Shown here piece by piece: positions 1 to 10,842 of a stretch of 64,000 nt of DNA. Origin of the DNA: Cheiracanthium punctorium (Eukaryota; Arthropoda; Arachnida; Araneae; Cheiracanthiidae). The stretch spans positions 62,001-126,000 of the forward strand of contig JAWZYV010019608.1 in the NCBI GenBank assembly GCA_038373885.1, in the 5' to 3' direction. The position numbers and the translations under genes were made by a program. A model generated the notes under the pieces. The model saw only the letters and a list, made by a program, of their open reading frames with translations. It was not told the DNA's origin and ran no database searches. Numbering within the stretch: the stretch's first letter is position 1; every line of letters starts with the position of its first letter.

Positions 1-559
1 ATGAATCTAAAAAATATAGATATCTAAAAAAAATCTCAATAATTATTGCCGTTTTTTGTGCATTGGAAATATTTTAATTTTTTTTATTAAAATGGAATCG
101 GTATTAAATTATCTTTAAAACGATGTAAAAGAGTTTGCATTTTGTGAAACATAACATTTTTTATATGCATTCGAACTTAGACAAACAAACAAAAAGTTTC
201 CAAAAGTGTCCAAAATTTTGGCCACCACTGTGCATGTATGCATGGCTTTAGTTCTATTTAGCCGACTGCATTTGCCAGTAGTAGGCAGACATGCTAGCAA
301 AAGCAATTCCTATAAGTAAAACACGATTATACGCAATTAGTTCTATACTTTATTGCGAAATGTCCTTTGGCAAAAGTCTCTAACATATATATTTTTTTTT
401 TGTGTGTGTGATGCACTGTATTAGCTACAAATGGAAGGGGAAAAACGCTGAATTTGGCGACAGACCCCAGAATGCAATTAAAAAATGTCAAATTTAGCTA
501 GTGGTTTCTTGAATTAGCGACACTGGTCCATAGACCCTCTTCCAGTTAGAAATATATCT
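1..559. other. upstream intergenic sequence, nothing recognised
   Basis: AT-rich sequence with short homopolymers. Short frames on either strand have no recognisable domain. Confidence 0.5.
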
Positions 560-800
560 CACCATGGCCGAGTGGATAAGTCACCGAACATGGTAGATGG
601 TCGAAATGTGAAGGTTCTGGGTTCGGGTCTACTTGTGTTTGACGATGTAACGGTTTTGAGTTTTGGACGGTTTTCGCCAGATGTAACGCGAATAAGCGTT
701 CGAGCCTCTTAAAAGGTTCCCCGTCTAGGTCATCCCCTGTAGGCGGATGCCCTACGTGCAAGTTTGCCATAACACGCAAAAGCAGAAATCGCGACGAGGA
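560..800 (+). repeat. tRNA-derived SINE
   Basis: A tRNA-like head contains a box A-like TGGCCGAGTGGATAAG (near 564-579), as in Leu/Ser tRNAs, and a box B-like GGGTTCGGGTC about 40 nt later. An unrelated G+C-richer body follows to about 780-800. It lies 0.6 kb upstream of the promoter. Element ends are approximate. Confidence 0.55.
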
Positions 801-1359
801 TGAAAAAGCAAATTATGAAATTGTAATGGTAGAAATTGGGCAAATTATGAAATTCGCGTTTTAAATAAATCCAAAAACGACATCGAAATAGCCCTCAATG
901 AAGCAGCACTTTTCCCAGGAAACCTTAAAAAGAAAATTAAAATAATAGTATATTCATATGATACTCAAGGAAGTCAATTCATTCTTCATCTTTATAAATA
1001 AACGTAATTAAATGAATGAAGAGACATCATCCCTCCACAAAAAAAGAGAAAGAAAATCGTATTACTCTATTATGACGTAAACACGCATGTGCTTTCAAAA
1101 TAGAAAAAAAAATATTTATACGGAAAGGAAAACTAAAGAATCGTCCATTATCAGTAATTAAAAAGTCAAAAGACCAGAATTAAGACCTGCTTATCGTGTC
1201 CACTTCTTATCATGTGACAACAAGAGCCTATCCGACCAATAAGTTTCGTAAAAGTTTTGAAATGTGGACGGATAATTTTTAAAGAGCCCGGTCAGGTCCA
1301 CTGTGCACGCACGAGGGGTGGGGACACTCCCCAGGTAGGTAAACAAGCTGAGTAAAAAG
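801..1359. other. promoter-proximal sequence, nothing else recognised
   Basis: AT-rich to about 1190, then more G+C-rich approaching the TATA box. No element ends or open frames of note. Regulatory sites may exist but cannot be named from a single sequence. Confidence 0.4.
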
Positions 1360-1397
1360 TATATAAGACTTGGCGGTTGCAAACCGGGTTCATCAGT
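1360..1397 (+). promoter_or_regulatory. core promoter: TATA box plus TCAGT initiator
   Basis: TATATAAG at 1360-1367 matches the TATAWAAR consensus. TCAGT at 1393-1397 matches the arthropod initiator, with the likely +1 A at 1395. That spacing (35 bp) is slightly longer than the usual 30-31. A start nearer 1391 is also possible. A perfect donor lies 210 bp downstream, which supports this as the promoter of the CRAL-TRIO gene. TATA plus initiator is typical of regulated, focused transcription. Confidence 0.7.
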
Positions 1398-1604
1398 CAC
1401 ACTGCAGGAGCGCCGGCTGGATTGTTGTGTTTATCTCCACGTCCAAGGTCAAGTTGATGTTTCTTTAGCATTGCTTTCTCTGCTGTGCTGGAAAACGGAA
1501 GCAGATTTCGATCGGACTCCAGAGAGCAAGGTGCTTGTGTAAGCCCGCCGGATTGATTTCAGAGCAACAGAGTTTTTTTTTTTCCCCAACTGTGATTCAC
1601 TCAG
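1395..1604 (+). other. non-coding first exon (5' UTR) of the CRAL-TRIO gene
   Basis: This stretch runs from the TCAGT initiator to a strong donor, CAG|GTAAGT at 1602-1610, and is richer in G+C than its flanks. It contains no usable start codon apart from a tiny upstream frame at 1457-1468 (ATG TTT CTT TAG). Splicing to the acceptor at 20870-20871 would put the initiator ATG 70 nt into exon 2. The open frame that runs past 1604 into the intron is not taken as coding. The link between this exon and exon 2 is inferred from signals only; RNA data would decide it. Confidence 0.6.
1457..1468 (+). promoter_or_regulatory. upstream open frame in the 5' UTR (three codons)
   Basis: The only ATG in the proposed 5' UTR opens a frame of three sense codons followed by TAG, with T at -3 and T at +4, a weak context. 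It could slightly reduce initiation at the main ATG. This is inference. Confidence 0.35.
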
Positions 1605-2884
1605 GTAAGTTATCTTGCCTTTTTTTATTACTTTGTTCTTTTTTCCTTCTTTTTTGGTGCGATATATTTGTATCTGTTTTCTCGGACTTGGAATCGGAAG
1701 AACCAGGTTGTGTTGTGTGGATTCTTTTCCGTTATTTGTAAAAGAATTTTTGTCGTTTTTTCAATGAAGGAGAGGAAAGGAATGATGTTGCATGTTTTTT
1801 CTTTTTTCTGAAGATGACGAGCGTGGAAATGAAGTATTTGCAGGGGAAACTGGAGAAAAAAGATTGAAATTCGAAAAATATGTTATTTATATTTCTAGAA
1901 AAATGCATCGCTTATAATGGGAAAATTGTGGTATGAAATATTATCTTCGAGAAAAGAAAAATATAAAATATTTTCTTTTCTGAAAAAAAAAAAATAAAAT
2001 AAATAAAACAAAGAATTTTTGTGAATGTTTCTCTTAAGATAACGCTGAAATAAATATTTGCAATGAAAGTAAAGAAAGAGTAATTAAAAAAAATAGTTCT
2101 TAATTAATGCAGCGTTGCAATACCCAGCTTATAATATTTTATAAAATATTTTCTTTTTAAAGAATATTTCCTTCATAAAAGAAAAGTGAGGATGGTATGA
2201 ATTTTTCTTTACACATAACGCTCAATGATGGCATTACTCTCTTTGTGACATAACGTTCAAATGAAGTATTTGGAGTAGAACTAGAGAAAGAGTTTTAAAA
2301 TTAAAAGAAAAATATATTTCTTAATACATGCAACATTTTAAAAAATAATAAATGTTTAACTAAAATAATATTTATATTCAACAAACACGGCATTTGCCTT
2401 CTCCTCTCCCCTCTCGCTTTCAAAAAAAGAGAAAGTAAAAAAAAAAAAAGTTAAATAAATAGAGTGTGCCTGTTTTAGAATTATTGTATTTTTAAAATGA
2501 TGAAGCATGAAACGTTTTTTAGAAAAATAACATTTCAGTTTTATTATTAAGATTCAAAGTATTTATTTTAAAACTTGCATCAATGTTTATACATAACATA
2601 TATACTTAAGTATTTGCAGTGAAAGTGTTATTGTTATGTTTGTTTTGGAAATGTTATTGATATTTACTAAAAGACTAATCTCCCTCTCTCTCATTCTCTA
2701 CCTCCCTCTCCTTTGTTAGATGTAAAATAATAAAAGTATTGTATGTTTGCTTTAGTAATATTAAGAAAATGGAAAATATTTTACATTAAAATTGGCGTGC
2801 CTTTTATAGACGTATATAAAACTTCAAAATATTTTAAATAAATTGGTTACTTGCTATTTAGGAGCACGATATAGTTACTAAAAA

Positions 2885-3094
2885 CTACGGCGGTCATAAA
2901 GAGGGGCGACAAGATAGGCCACTTGCCCCCCCCCCCCAGAGTTTTAGCACATTGTCTTATGATGTAAACAAAACTGCATCACAGAGCAAAGTCGGAACTG
3001 AAATTGCTACAAGCTTGGAATTTGCCCCCACCCCCTCTAAAAATTTGTTTTTGCAATTTGCCCTCCCGTAGAAAAAATTCTATGTGCGCCCATG
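2885..3094. mobile_element. possible diverged hAT-type MITE with poly-C core
   Basis: It ends in GTGCGCCCATG, like the right ends of the better-preserved elements at 36468 and 48142, and has the G/C homopolymer and 'ttgccccc' interior of that family. The left end is degenerate and flanking duplications do not match well. Confidence 0.35.
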
Positions 3095-4017
3095 CTAAAC
3101 TGTTGCATTTGTTAACAGAAGAAAACATTTTTTAGTATTATATAATCACGATAACAAAAGTGGGGGGAGGGAATGTCTATTTTGGGAGTGTTAAAAACTG
3201 AATTTTATGAGTTTGCTTTTGTAGACATTCTGTAGACACAAGATTACTAATGCACAAAATGTTTGCAATTACTCACTTTTTGATATATTCTTGTGTTTCT
3301 AACTTTGTTACATACTCATCCATATATTTGTAGTATTAAAAGTGATGGAAGTATTTTTAAAATATATTTATTTTAAAAAAAAATAGTGTTCTTTGCTTTT
3401 AATATACTAGATAACTTTTATGGTTTGATTTCATGCTTCTTTTTGATTTGTAAACTGATAAAGATCTGTGTTGCTGGAAAAGCCTTTATAAACAGTAATA
3501 GAATTGTTGCAACTTGCAGCTAATCAATAAATAAATAAATTGAATTAAAATGAAATAAAGAAAGAAACAGAAAAAAAAACTCATTTTTTAAAGAAATCTG
3601 TACTGAAAAAACACTGAATTGTAAACAAGTACTTTGTTTTCTATGCGTAATACATAAAATGAATTATTGCTAAACATTTTAGATTATAACTTGTCTAATG
3701 TATTCATATGTACTATTTACAAGGTGTTTCAGAGTTCAACGAGGCGTAAAATGTTTTCACTGGAAAATAAATTTAGTAAAAATTAAATGATACACTTAGA
3801 CTTATTAAAAAGTTGATGTCAGAAAATAAATATTGTGGTATTCATTTGCTTAGTTATTGAGTCACATTGCAAATGTTTTTTAAAATTAATATGTTCAATA
3901 TAATTTCGCCCAATATATAAGGTGCTCCAAAATTCAAAATCGAAATTTCTGATAATACGTTTATATCAATGTGGGATCGTAAACGCCTTTTCTTATGCAC
4001 TATAATCTTTAAACTAT

Positions 4018-4164
4018 GTTGAAGTGTGAGTTACATTTACGTTTTATAAAAATAGACTTATTCTCTCATTTGCATAATTGATAATTTTAACTCTGAATTG
4101 TATGTTGAGTGCAAAAAATAAATTAATTTTGAGTAATGGCAGGAAATTTAACTCACACTTCAAC
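4018..4164. repeat. 16-bp perfect inverted repeat bounding 147 bp
   Basis: GTTGAAGTGTGAGTTA at 4018-4033 is exactly reverse-complemented at 4149-4164. It may be the ends of a short foldback element. No clear target duplication was found. Confidence 0.5.
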
Positions 4165-4301
4165 ACTTTTTCGTAAGTTATTAACTGGTTAAGTAAGCTA
4201 TTAACTGGTAAGTTATTAATTCCACTGTTATGCGTAAGGCCGTTTTGCTATTTTCTGACGTTCAGTAAGATTTGCTATGAAGCTATAATATTCTACTACT
4301 G

Positions 4302-5054
4302 CAGCGGTGCGCAAACCGGGGGTCGCGAGAAAATTTTTGGGGGTCGCCAAATTCAAAGGGATTCAAATTTATGAAAAATCTACAATTATTCATTTCAAAG
4401 AACTGAAATAATACAAGAGAAGAAACTGACAATTATTATTTTACGAGCGCGATATTCGCGATCGCTATCACGGGGCTTCAGAACCACGTTTTCATGCATA
4501 GAGTGATCTGCAAATTGATCATGCATAGTGATCTTCAAAACTATTTTCCATTAAAACAAAACATCGATCTCGATTGGATCCAGAGGATGACTTACGACTT
4601 GCTATTTCCAATACAGATCCGAATATAGAAGCAACCTTCGCAAGCACATATTTCACATTGACTTTTTATGATGTAATGTTTTTTAAAAGTATTTTTCATT
4701 AAAAAATATTTATATCCATATGCATAAATAAAGCTTGTTTCCTAAAATTATGTGTTGATTCATTAACTGATTTTTATGATGTTACAACTTTTATAACATT
4801 TTTTATGGTGGTTTATAAGTTTGGTGCGCTATTTTAAAAACGCGTTATTTCAATCGATGACGTCACGACACTCTTTTAAAAACACCCTGTAAGAGCAACT
4901 CCCAGAAAGAATTTCAATGTAACTTCGTTTTCAATTAAACAAAATGCCTACTGTCTATCCAGGGGTCGCGACAAAATTTTACTCAAAATAGGGGTCGCGA
5001 CAAAATTTTACACAAATTAGGGGGTCGCAGATGAAAATAGTTTGCGCACCACTG
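4302..5054. mobile_element. non-autonomous hAT element (753 bp)
   Basis: Ends CAGCGGTGCGCAAAC and GTTTGCGCACCACTG are near-perfect inverted repeats. They are flanked by an exact 8-bp duplication, TACTACTG at 4294-4301 and 5055-5062, the hAT hallmark. GGGGTCGCGA(C) motifs recur inside both ends. No transposase frame remains. Confidence 0.85.
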
Positions 5055-5448
5055 TACTACTGTCTCTGCTGTTCGCAAAAGCAGCCAAGCATTGCGGTGA
5101 AGCATGAGTGATCTCCTGCATAGCGAAAAAATTCACACCATTTTGAATCACGTTTTTCCCCCACAGAGTTTTTAATCGGTGCTTTTTTCATGTCTACAAA
5201 AATTGCAAATGTACTGGTAACCACTAAGTGCATGAGGATTAAAAATAATTTCCATGTATTTTTATTTGTTCATTGTTCGCACATTTCTTTTTTCTAATAT
5301 TTTAAAAAGATGTTCAAAGTAAAAGAAAAAATTCAGCATTTGTCGATAATTAGTAACTCTATTTTATGAGAGGATGCGGAGAAATTGTTATTTTTGAAAT
5401 TTAATACATAAATTAAAAAAAAATGTAAACTAAATAGACAACAACAGC

Positions 5449-5594
5449 TAGGGATGGACGCGAGGCGGAAAATTGGCGTCTCGCAAAACAGCCTAAAAGC
5501 TTTGTCTCGTCTCGCAAAATCCCTATATCGTAACGTTAAAAATGTCTGTCTCGTCTCGCGAAAAATCGTCTCGCGAAAAATCGTCTCGCGTTCA
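5449..5594. mobile_element. hAT MITE, TAGGGATGGACGCGAG family, degenerate right end
   Basis: The left end TAGGGATGGACGCGAG matches the copy at 17919, as does the 'gtctcgtctcgcaaaa' interior. The right end has decayed to GCGTTCA. A 7-of-8 duplication (ACAACAGC / GCAACAGC) flanks it. The TAGGGATG terminus resembles that of the plant Ac hAT element. Confidence 0.65.
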
Positions 5595-5609
5595 GCAACA
5601 GCCCTCGTG

Positions 5610-5790
5610 GGGTCAAGGCCTTCGCTCCGGCCAGGTATTCAATCTGACGTGGCAAGCAAGGTTGGCTCCCATTTTATTGACTCGCCCAAAGGGGGAATCA
5701 ACCCTGCCCAGCCAGGGATCGAACCCCGGACATGTGGCATGGCAGCACAATGTGCCAGCCACATCAGTGAGCTTCGACGAAAAATTATTT
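5610..5790 (-). repeat. tRNA-derived SINE, antisense
   Basis: On the minus strand a tRNA-like segment includes box B-like GGGGTTCGATCCCTGG (from about 5730 back to 5715). It is preceded by a head with GTGGCTGGCACATTG. The plus strand shows this as CCAGGGATCGAACCCC. A related copy lies at about 54590-54720. Long frames over this segment are not genes. Confidence 0.55.
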
Positions 5791-6799
5791 TGGGGTTATT
5801 TTCTACCATCCTGCACTTGAGAGTTCTTAAAATAACTAATAAGCCGATGATTGATGAATTTCTGTTTAAGTCTTGCTGGGTTCGATAGAGCTTTGGATGT
5901 ATTCTGATATCATGAATTCAGTCGTTCATCACGAAAAATATTGTCATAGAAATTTCCATCAATAAACAAAATCTCGTGAAGGTGCTCACTACCTTATATT
6001 CTTCATCTCAATGCTGTAAATTTTAAATTTATAATAAACTTTTCATCTTCCAAAATAAAAGCCCTAACGAATAATTTCGCATCTTGAAGTTTGGCGTTAT
6101 TTAAACGTTTTTATGAAATGCGAGCAGGAAAGCAAACTTTACGATTTTGCTTCGTTTGGCAAATTACTCTCCGTTCTAGATGTATCTAGATGCGGCTATC
6201 GCAAAAAAATAATCTGTGACCAATTACAGAAATCGCGATGGATTGAGATTGATTACAGACAGTTTACGGAAAAGGGTGACTATTATTCAAATTGTCAGAA
6301 GGCAATAGTTTTAGTCACAAAGAAAATAAACTTTCAAAAGTCTTGGAAATAATGCAATTTGATTAAAGTATTTCTGTAAAAGTTGTAAGTTTCCGTTTAT
6401 CTAAACGATTGCGATTAGTTATCATTTAGATTGTGAGAAGGCAATAATCTTAAATCGTAATGAAAATAGCTTTTCAAGAATCTTCGGAATCGAGCTACCT
6501 TATTAGAGTATTTCTGTGAAAGACGTATATATCCGTTTATCTAAACCAGGGCTTCTTTGATATGGGGACCCCATAATAATTTAGAAAATTTCGGAGGACA
6601 TAAGCTTTGCTGAATTCCGACACACGCGTGAATGGAACTGTAAGTTCATTCATTTGTACTGTAATATATTGCTGCACTTTTAGGTCATTAATTTTTTATT
6701 TTAAGACACAGAACAATATAAAAATTTTAAATAAGTAACACGCGTAAAAATATAATACAACTTTAAAGATAAATTTAATTATTAACAATAGTCTGTCCT
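5791..6799. other. intron 1 sequence with a tandem duplication
   Basis: No gene. It contains two related units of about 139 bp (6285-6406 and 6424-6546), listed separately; the rest is AT-rich and unrecognised. Confidence 0.45.
6285..6546 (+). repeat. diverged tandem duplication, about 139-bp period
   Basis: Both units share the order GAAGGCAATA, a run around AAAATA..CTTT..AA..TCTT, TATTTCTGT(A/G)AAAG and CCGTTTATCTAAAC (6393 and 6533). Spacing of matching blocks is 138-140 bp. Extra fragments (CTAAACGATTACGAT) recur near 7972. Confidence 0.5.
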
Positions 6800-6803
6800 T
6801 TAA

Positions 6804-7336
6804 CCCTTTGGGGCGCAAACCTTTCCCAATGCTGAAAAAACGACAGCCGTTGCCATCGCTTGACTTAACTACCAGCAAGATGGCCGACTATCAAAACATT
6901 CATCGCGTGCCACAGACCGAGAGACCCTTTTTTGACGACAGCTGGCTATGCCGGACGATCGAAACGCTCATCGCGTGCCACAGATCGAGAGACACTTTTT
7001 TGACGACAGCTGGCTGTGCCCGCACATCATTTCGATCATCCGCCATCTTGCTGGTAGTTAAGTCTAGCGATGGCAACGGCTGCCCTTTTTTCAGCATTGG
7101 GCAATCTATGCAGTTGTTCTCGCATTCTTCCATTTTCCAGCAGATGTCAGTGCTGTTAAAAATAATCGTGACAATTTTCTTTACGGGAAATGACGTGCTT
7201 AAAAAGTAAAGGATTCTCGTGAAGCTATGTCCCCCGCAACTATTTTTATAGAAATCAAATCTATTCTTCGTGACTGGCAACAGTCAGAACGTCAGAGTTT
7301 GGTGTTCCCAGAGAGGGAACACTGCACGTTAAAGGG
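6804..7336 (-). mobile_element. piggyBac-type TTAA MITE, long form (reverse orientation)
   Basis: Flanked by TTAA at 6800-6803 and 7337-7340, with CCCTTT...AAAGGG ends. From the left it shows the arm with CAATGCTGAAAAAACG, the partial palindrome around CAGCTGGC, the CATCTTGCTGGTAGTTAAG arm, and then the unique extension ending in GTTCCCAGAGAGGGAAC. Other long copies (10409, 21234, 41849) run the other way. Frames across it are chance. Confidence 0.8.
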
Positions 7337-7657
7337 TTAAATGTAGCCCCTATGGAAGGTCACTAATGAGAAAACCCATTTACTTCTAACAGGGCACATG
7401 CCAGGATTCAGTATCAATGCAAAGGGTGCGCCTGTTTATTTTTAATTATGTTATCAAATCTTGAGAAAATAGTCGACACCGCAGGACGACATTCTTTAGA
7501 TTGGATCGACATTCGATTGTATTGTAATCGAATACAAAAATGCTGTTAAGGACGAGAAGTCTTATATTTGTGTTTAAAAGTCTTATAATTGTTATAATAT
7601 AAGTTAAAGAAATATCAAAACTCCTAAAGATTTTTGCGACCCCTGCTGCAGGTTTAA

Positions 7658-7926
7658 CCCTTTGAAGCTCAACCATTTCCCGACGCTGAAAGAGGGCAGC
7701 CGTTGCCATCGCTCGATTTAACTACCAGCAAGGTGGCGGTCGATCGAATCGTTCATCGCGTGCGACAGATCTAGAGACCCTTTTTTTGACGCAGCTGGCT
7801 GCGTCAAAAAGATCTGTGGCACGCGATGAACATTTCGATCGTCCGCCATCTTTTTGGTAGTTAAGTCGAGCGATGGCAACGGCTGCCCTTTTTTCAGCAT
7901 TGGGAAAGGGTTGCGCCTCAAAGGGT
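7658..7926. mobile_element. piggyBac-type TTAA MITE, short fully palindromic form
   Basis: Flanked by TTAA (7654-7657 and 7927-7930). The two arms, each with the GGGCAGCCGTTGCCATCGCT block and a GCCATCTT/AAGGTGGCGG motif, are reverse complements around GACGCAGCTGGCTGCGTC. It lacks the long-form extension, so this is an almost pure hairpin of about 270 bp. Confidence 0.8.
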
Positions 7927-7930
7927 TTAA

Positions 7931-10404
7931 AGGGTTGAGAAATTCTGTTCCCACAGTTTAAGAAACTGATCTAAACGATTACGATAGATCTCAACCGTCC
8001 GAAATTTTATCTTATCTTGTACAGTCCCTCGAATTTGGTGTTGCGAGACAGTGTTACAGAAAAGACCAAACATTTCGCAGATTCTTTGGGTTAATGGGCA
8101 TATACAGTCAACCTCTATTTAAAATTTTCAACTGTTTACTTAATTTCGCTCGAAACGCAAAAGGAATTTTAAAGTATATGTTATTCCTCCCCCCTCCCCC
8201 ACTTTTTTTTATGTTACACGACAAAACCATTTCAATACCAGAAATTGTGATAAAATCACAAGAATTTAAAATTGCATATTTTGTTAAAAAAAAAAAAAAG
8301 AAAACATCTTACGAAAAAAACTGTTGACTAGTAATTAACTTAGTCCAGTTTTGTCATTTAAAAAGAAGAGTGAGAAAGACCGTTATGAGTATTCGGAATT
8401 GCACCCCCCCCCCTGTATTTCCTTCGTGGCTGTGCAAAGCTTCAGTTCAATCAATTTAACGATATATAGATTTGTATATGATATACAACCAAAAAAAAGG
8501 CGATATTCTACTTCATATAAAAACAATTTATGTGGATTTTTTAAGGAGATATAAAAGTATACTTTATTCTTACTTAAAAATACTAAAATTATTGTGTAAA
8601 TTTCTCAGATTTTTTACTTTGCCCATCAAAACACAAGAGTCACAACATACATTAGTTAATAACGATAAATACAACTAATGAACAAAGCTGTTAACTTTTT
8701 CATTGTAAAGTTAATAAAACAAATGTACAGAAAAATATTGATTTTTTTTCCGTTCATAGTGGCCACATACGTTTTTTAACACTTAAAATTATAAAGAAAA
8801 AAATTAAATTAAAAAAATTAAAATGATCCTTTTTTCTCATTTATACACACTAATTTGATGCAAATATTTTATTCCAGAAGTCATTACTCTTTTATAGTAT
8901 ACTAATTTATTATTTGCTTTCAGATGTAACACTCTAAAAAATGACGAGACTGAAAACAGAAAATTCAGTTTTCTTCCTTATGACTTCAACATAAAAGTTG
9001 TCGTATGAAAGAATTGCTGTAAATCAGTACAAAATCAAATTTTGTTTTGATTATCTTGTGTATTTTTACCTCAGAATAAATATTATTTGGAGTACGCCCT
9101 GCACTAACTTTCGTGATTTATTTTAGGACTATATTTCGCCCTTAATGTAACATGAACTGATGTGAGTTATGGATGTTTAACTTTCCCTTACTACAAGTTA
9201 AACACTTTGAATCCATGATTTGCATACAAATATTATAGCCTAACGTCATTAGTCTATGATCAATGATCACTAATACATAAAATTACTTGATTAGGAGAAT
9301 ATGATTATTGATTTGTAGTAACAGAACATTTCACGATTTTAAATCAGAATGAGTGCATCAACATTTATTTGGAGTTACATGTTGTACAATATTTAAACTT
9401 AATATACTATTTAGCTGAGAAATTTTCAATTCAAGTTATTGAATTTACAACTCTATAAAAAAGCTGCCTTAAATATTTATTTTAAAAGCCTTAAGAAGAA
9501 ATTTTAGAAATATCCCTTTTATTTCCTCTAGAAAAGTGCCCCACGATATGAATATTTCACAAGGGCCTAGAAGGAAATGTTACATCATTGAAATAAATTA
9601 TTTAACATCTAGAAGCTTTAAAATAAACCGGTTATGATTTGACTAAGCAAGTGGTCTGTCCATTCTAAAAAATAAAAAATAATAATTTACTTTTTTCAAT
9701 TTATTTATTTATTAGAATTTTGTTAAACGATCAAAAGACGTGATGTAATATTTGCGTAAAATGAGCATGATGAAGAACTTTTTTCTATGCCATTCCACTT
9801 ATTTTATTAACAATTAAAAAAAAAAAAACCTTTTACATCACATACCATAAATGAGTAAGAAAATATTGCCAATTTAGGTCGGCAGACTGTGGCCGAACTA
9901 GTTAACCGAAAAGCGCTTTTAATTTTTCAGGCAGCTTTTAAGTACAAAACGAAAGAAATTTCAATTAAATCCTCTCAACACAGCTGCATTTAAGATGTTT
10001 TAAAGATATCTTAAAATTTTTATATTGCTTCGTAGCAAGAAATTGTATGCGTGTGATTAAAACAATAAATTAGTTGCAAGTTTTAAAAAAGTACGTCTAA
10101 TTCTTATTTTAAAAAGGAAACTAAAATCTGTAGTTTTCAGGCCAGTAGCCTATATGCACAACCCACCACTGCTTACCTCTTTACATTTATTCACGATTTA
10201 CAAGGGCGTAGTCAGGGTGCTAGACAACGGGGCCTGCTCCTATTCCGTAATTTTGATTGGATGTCCGTAATCAACCACTTTAGAGGCCGCTCTGGCCCCT
10301 AATCACGAGTCACCACTGCTTATATGAATGTTAAAAAAAATAATAATAAATAAAATCGTAATCTAAAATATTTCAGTTCAGTTATATTTGTAAATATAGG
10401 TAAT
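7931..10404. other. intron 1 AT-rich sequence
   Basis: No supported gene. Poly-A and poly-C runs occur (8283-8300, 8402-8412). A possible degraded hAT-like piece is at 10200-10317. Confidence 0.5.
10200..10317. mobile_element. possible degraded hAT MITE
   Basis: It begins CAAGGGCGTAGTCAGGG, close to the CAGGGGCGTAGC ends of better copies, and ends near CACGAGTCACCACTG. The ends do not pair well and no duplication is clear. Confidence 0.3.
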
Positions 10405-10408
10405 TTAA

Positions 10409-10838
10409 CCCTTTAACGCGCAGTGTTTCCGCTCTGGGAACATCAAACTCTGACGTTTTGACTGTTGCCAGTCACGAAGAGTAGATTTGATTTCTATAAA
10501 AATAGTTGCGGGTGACATAGCTCCACGAGAATCATTTACTTTTTAGCACGTCATTTCCCGTCAAAAAAAAAAAAAATGGTCACGATTATTTTTAACAGCA
10601 CTGACATCTTCTGAAAAATGGAAGAACGCGAGAACAGCTGAAAAAAGAGCAGCCGTTGCCATCGCTCGGCTTAACTACCAGCTGTGCACAGCACAGCCAG
10701 CTGCGTCAAAAAAAGGGTCTCTAGATCTGTGGCACGCGATGAACGTTTCGATCGTCCGCCATCTTGCTGGTAGTTAAGTCGAGCGATGGCAACGGCTGCC
10801 CTCTTTTCAGCCTTGAGAAAGGGTTGCGCCTCATAGGG
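10409..10838 (+). mobile_element. piggyBac-type TTAA MITE, long form
   Basis: Flanking TTAA lie at 10405-10408 and 10839-10842. It starts CCCTTTAACGCGCAGTG, runs through the unique extension (GTTGCGGGTGACATAGCTCC), then two inverted arms. The centre has partly collapsed (GCACAGCACAGCCAGCTG), so the left arm is shorter than in the 41849 copy. Confidence 0.82.
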
Positions 10839-10842
10839 TTAA

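Larger units (their letters stand above)
1605..4293. other. intron 1, first part: AT-rich sequence
   Basis: Long A and T runs with a pyrimidine-rich stretch near 2690-2715. It contains a possible diverged hAT MITE at about 2885-3094 and a 16-bp inverted repeat at 4018-4164, listed separately. No coding signal. Confidence 0.5.

Noticed and set aside
1535..1741. 68-codon plus-strand frame across the first exon and intron
   Set aside because: It runs straight through a perfect splice donor at 1604, is low-complexity and has no domain.
6808..7280. Frames of 126-133 codons on both strands
   Set aside because: They lie inside the TTAA MITE. Their peptides recur wherever the MITE occurs, which shows they come from the repeat.
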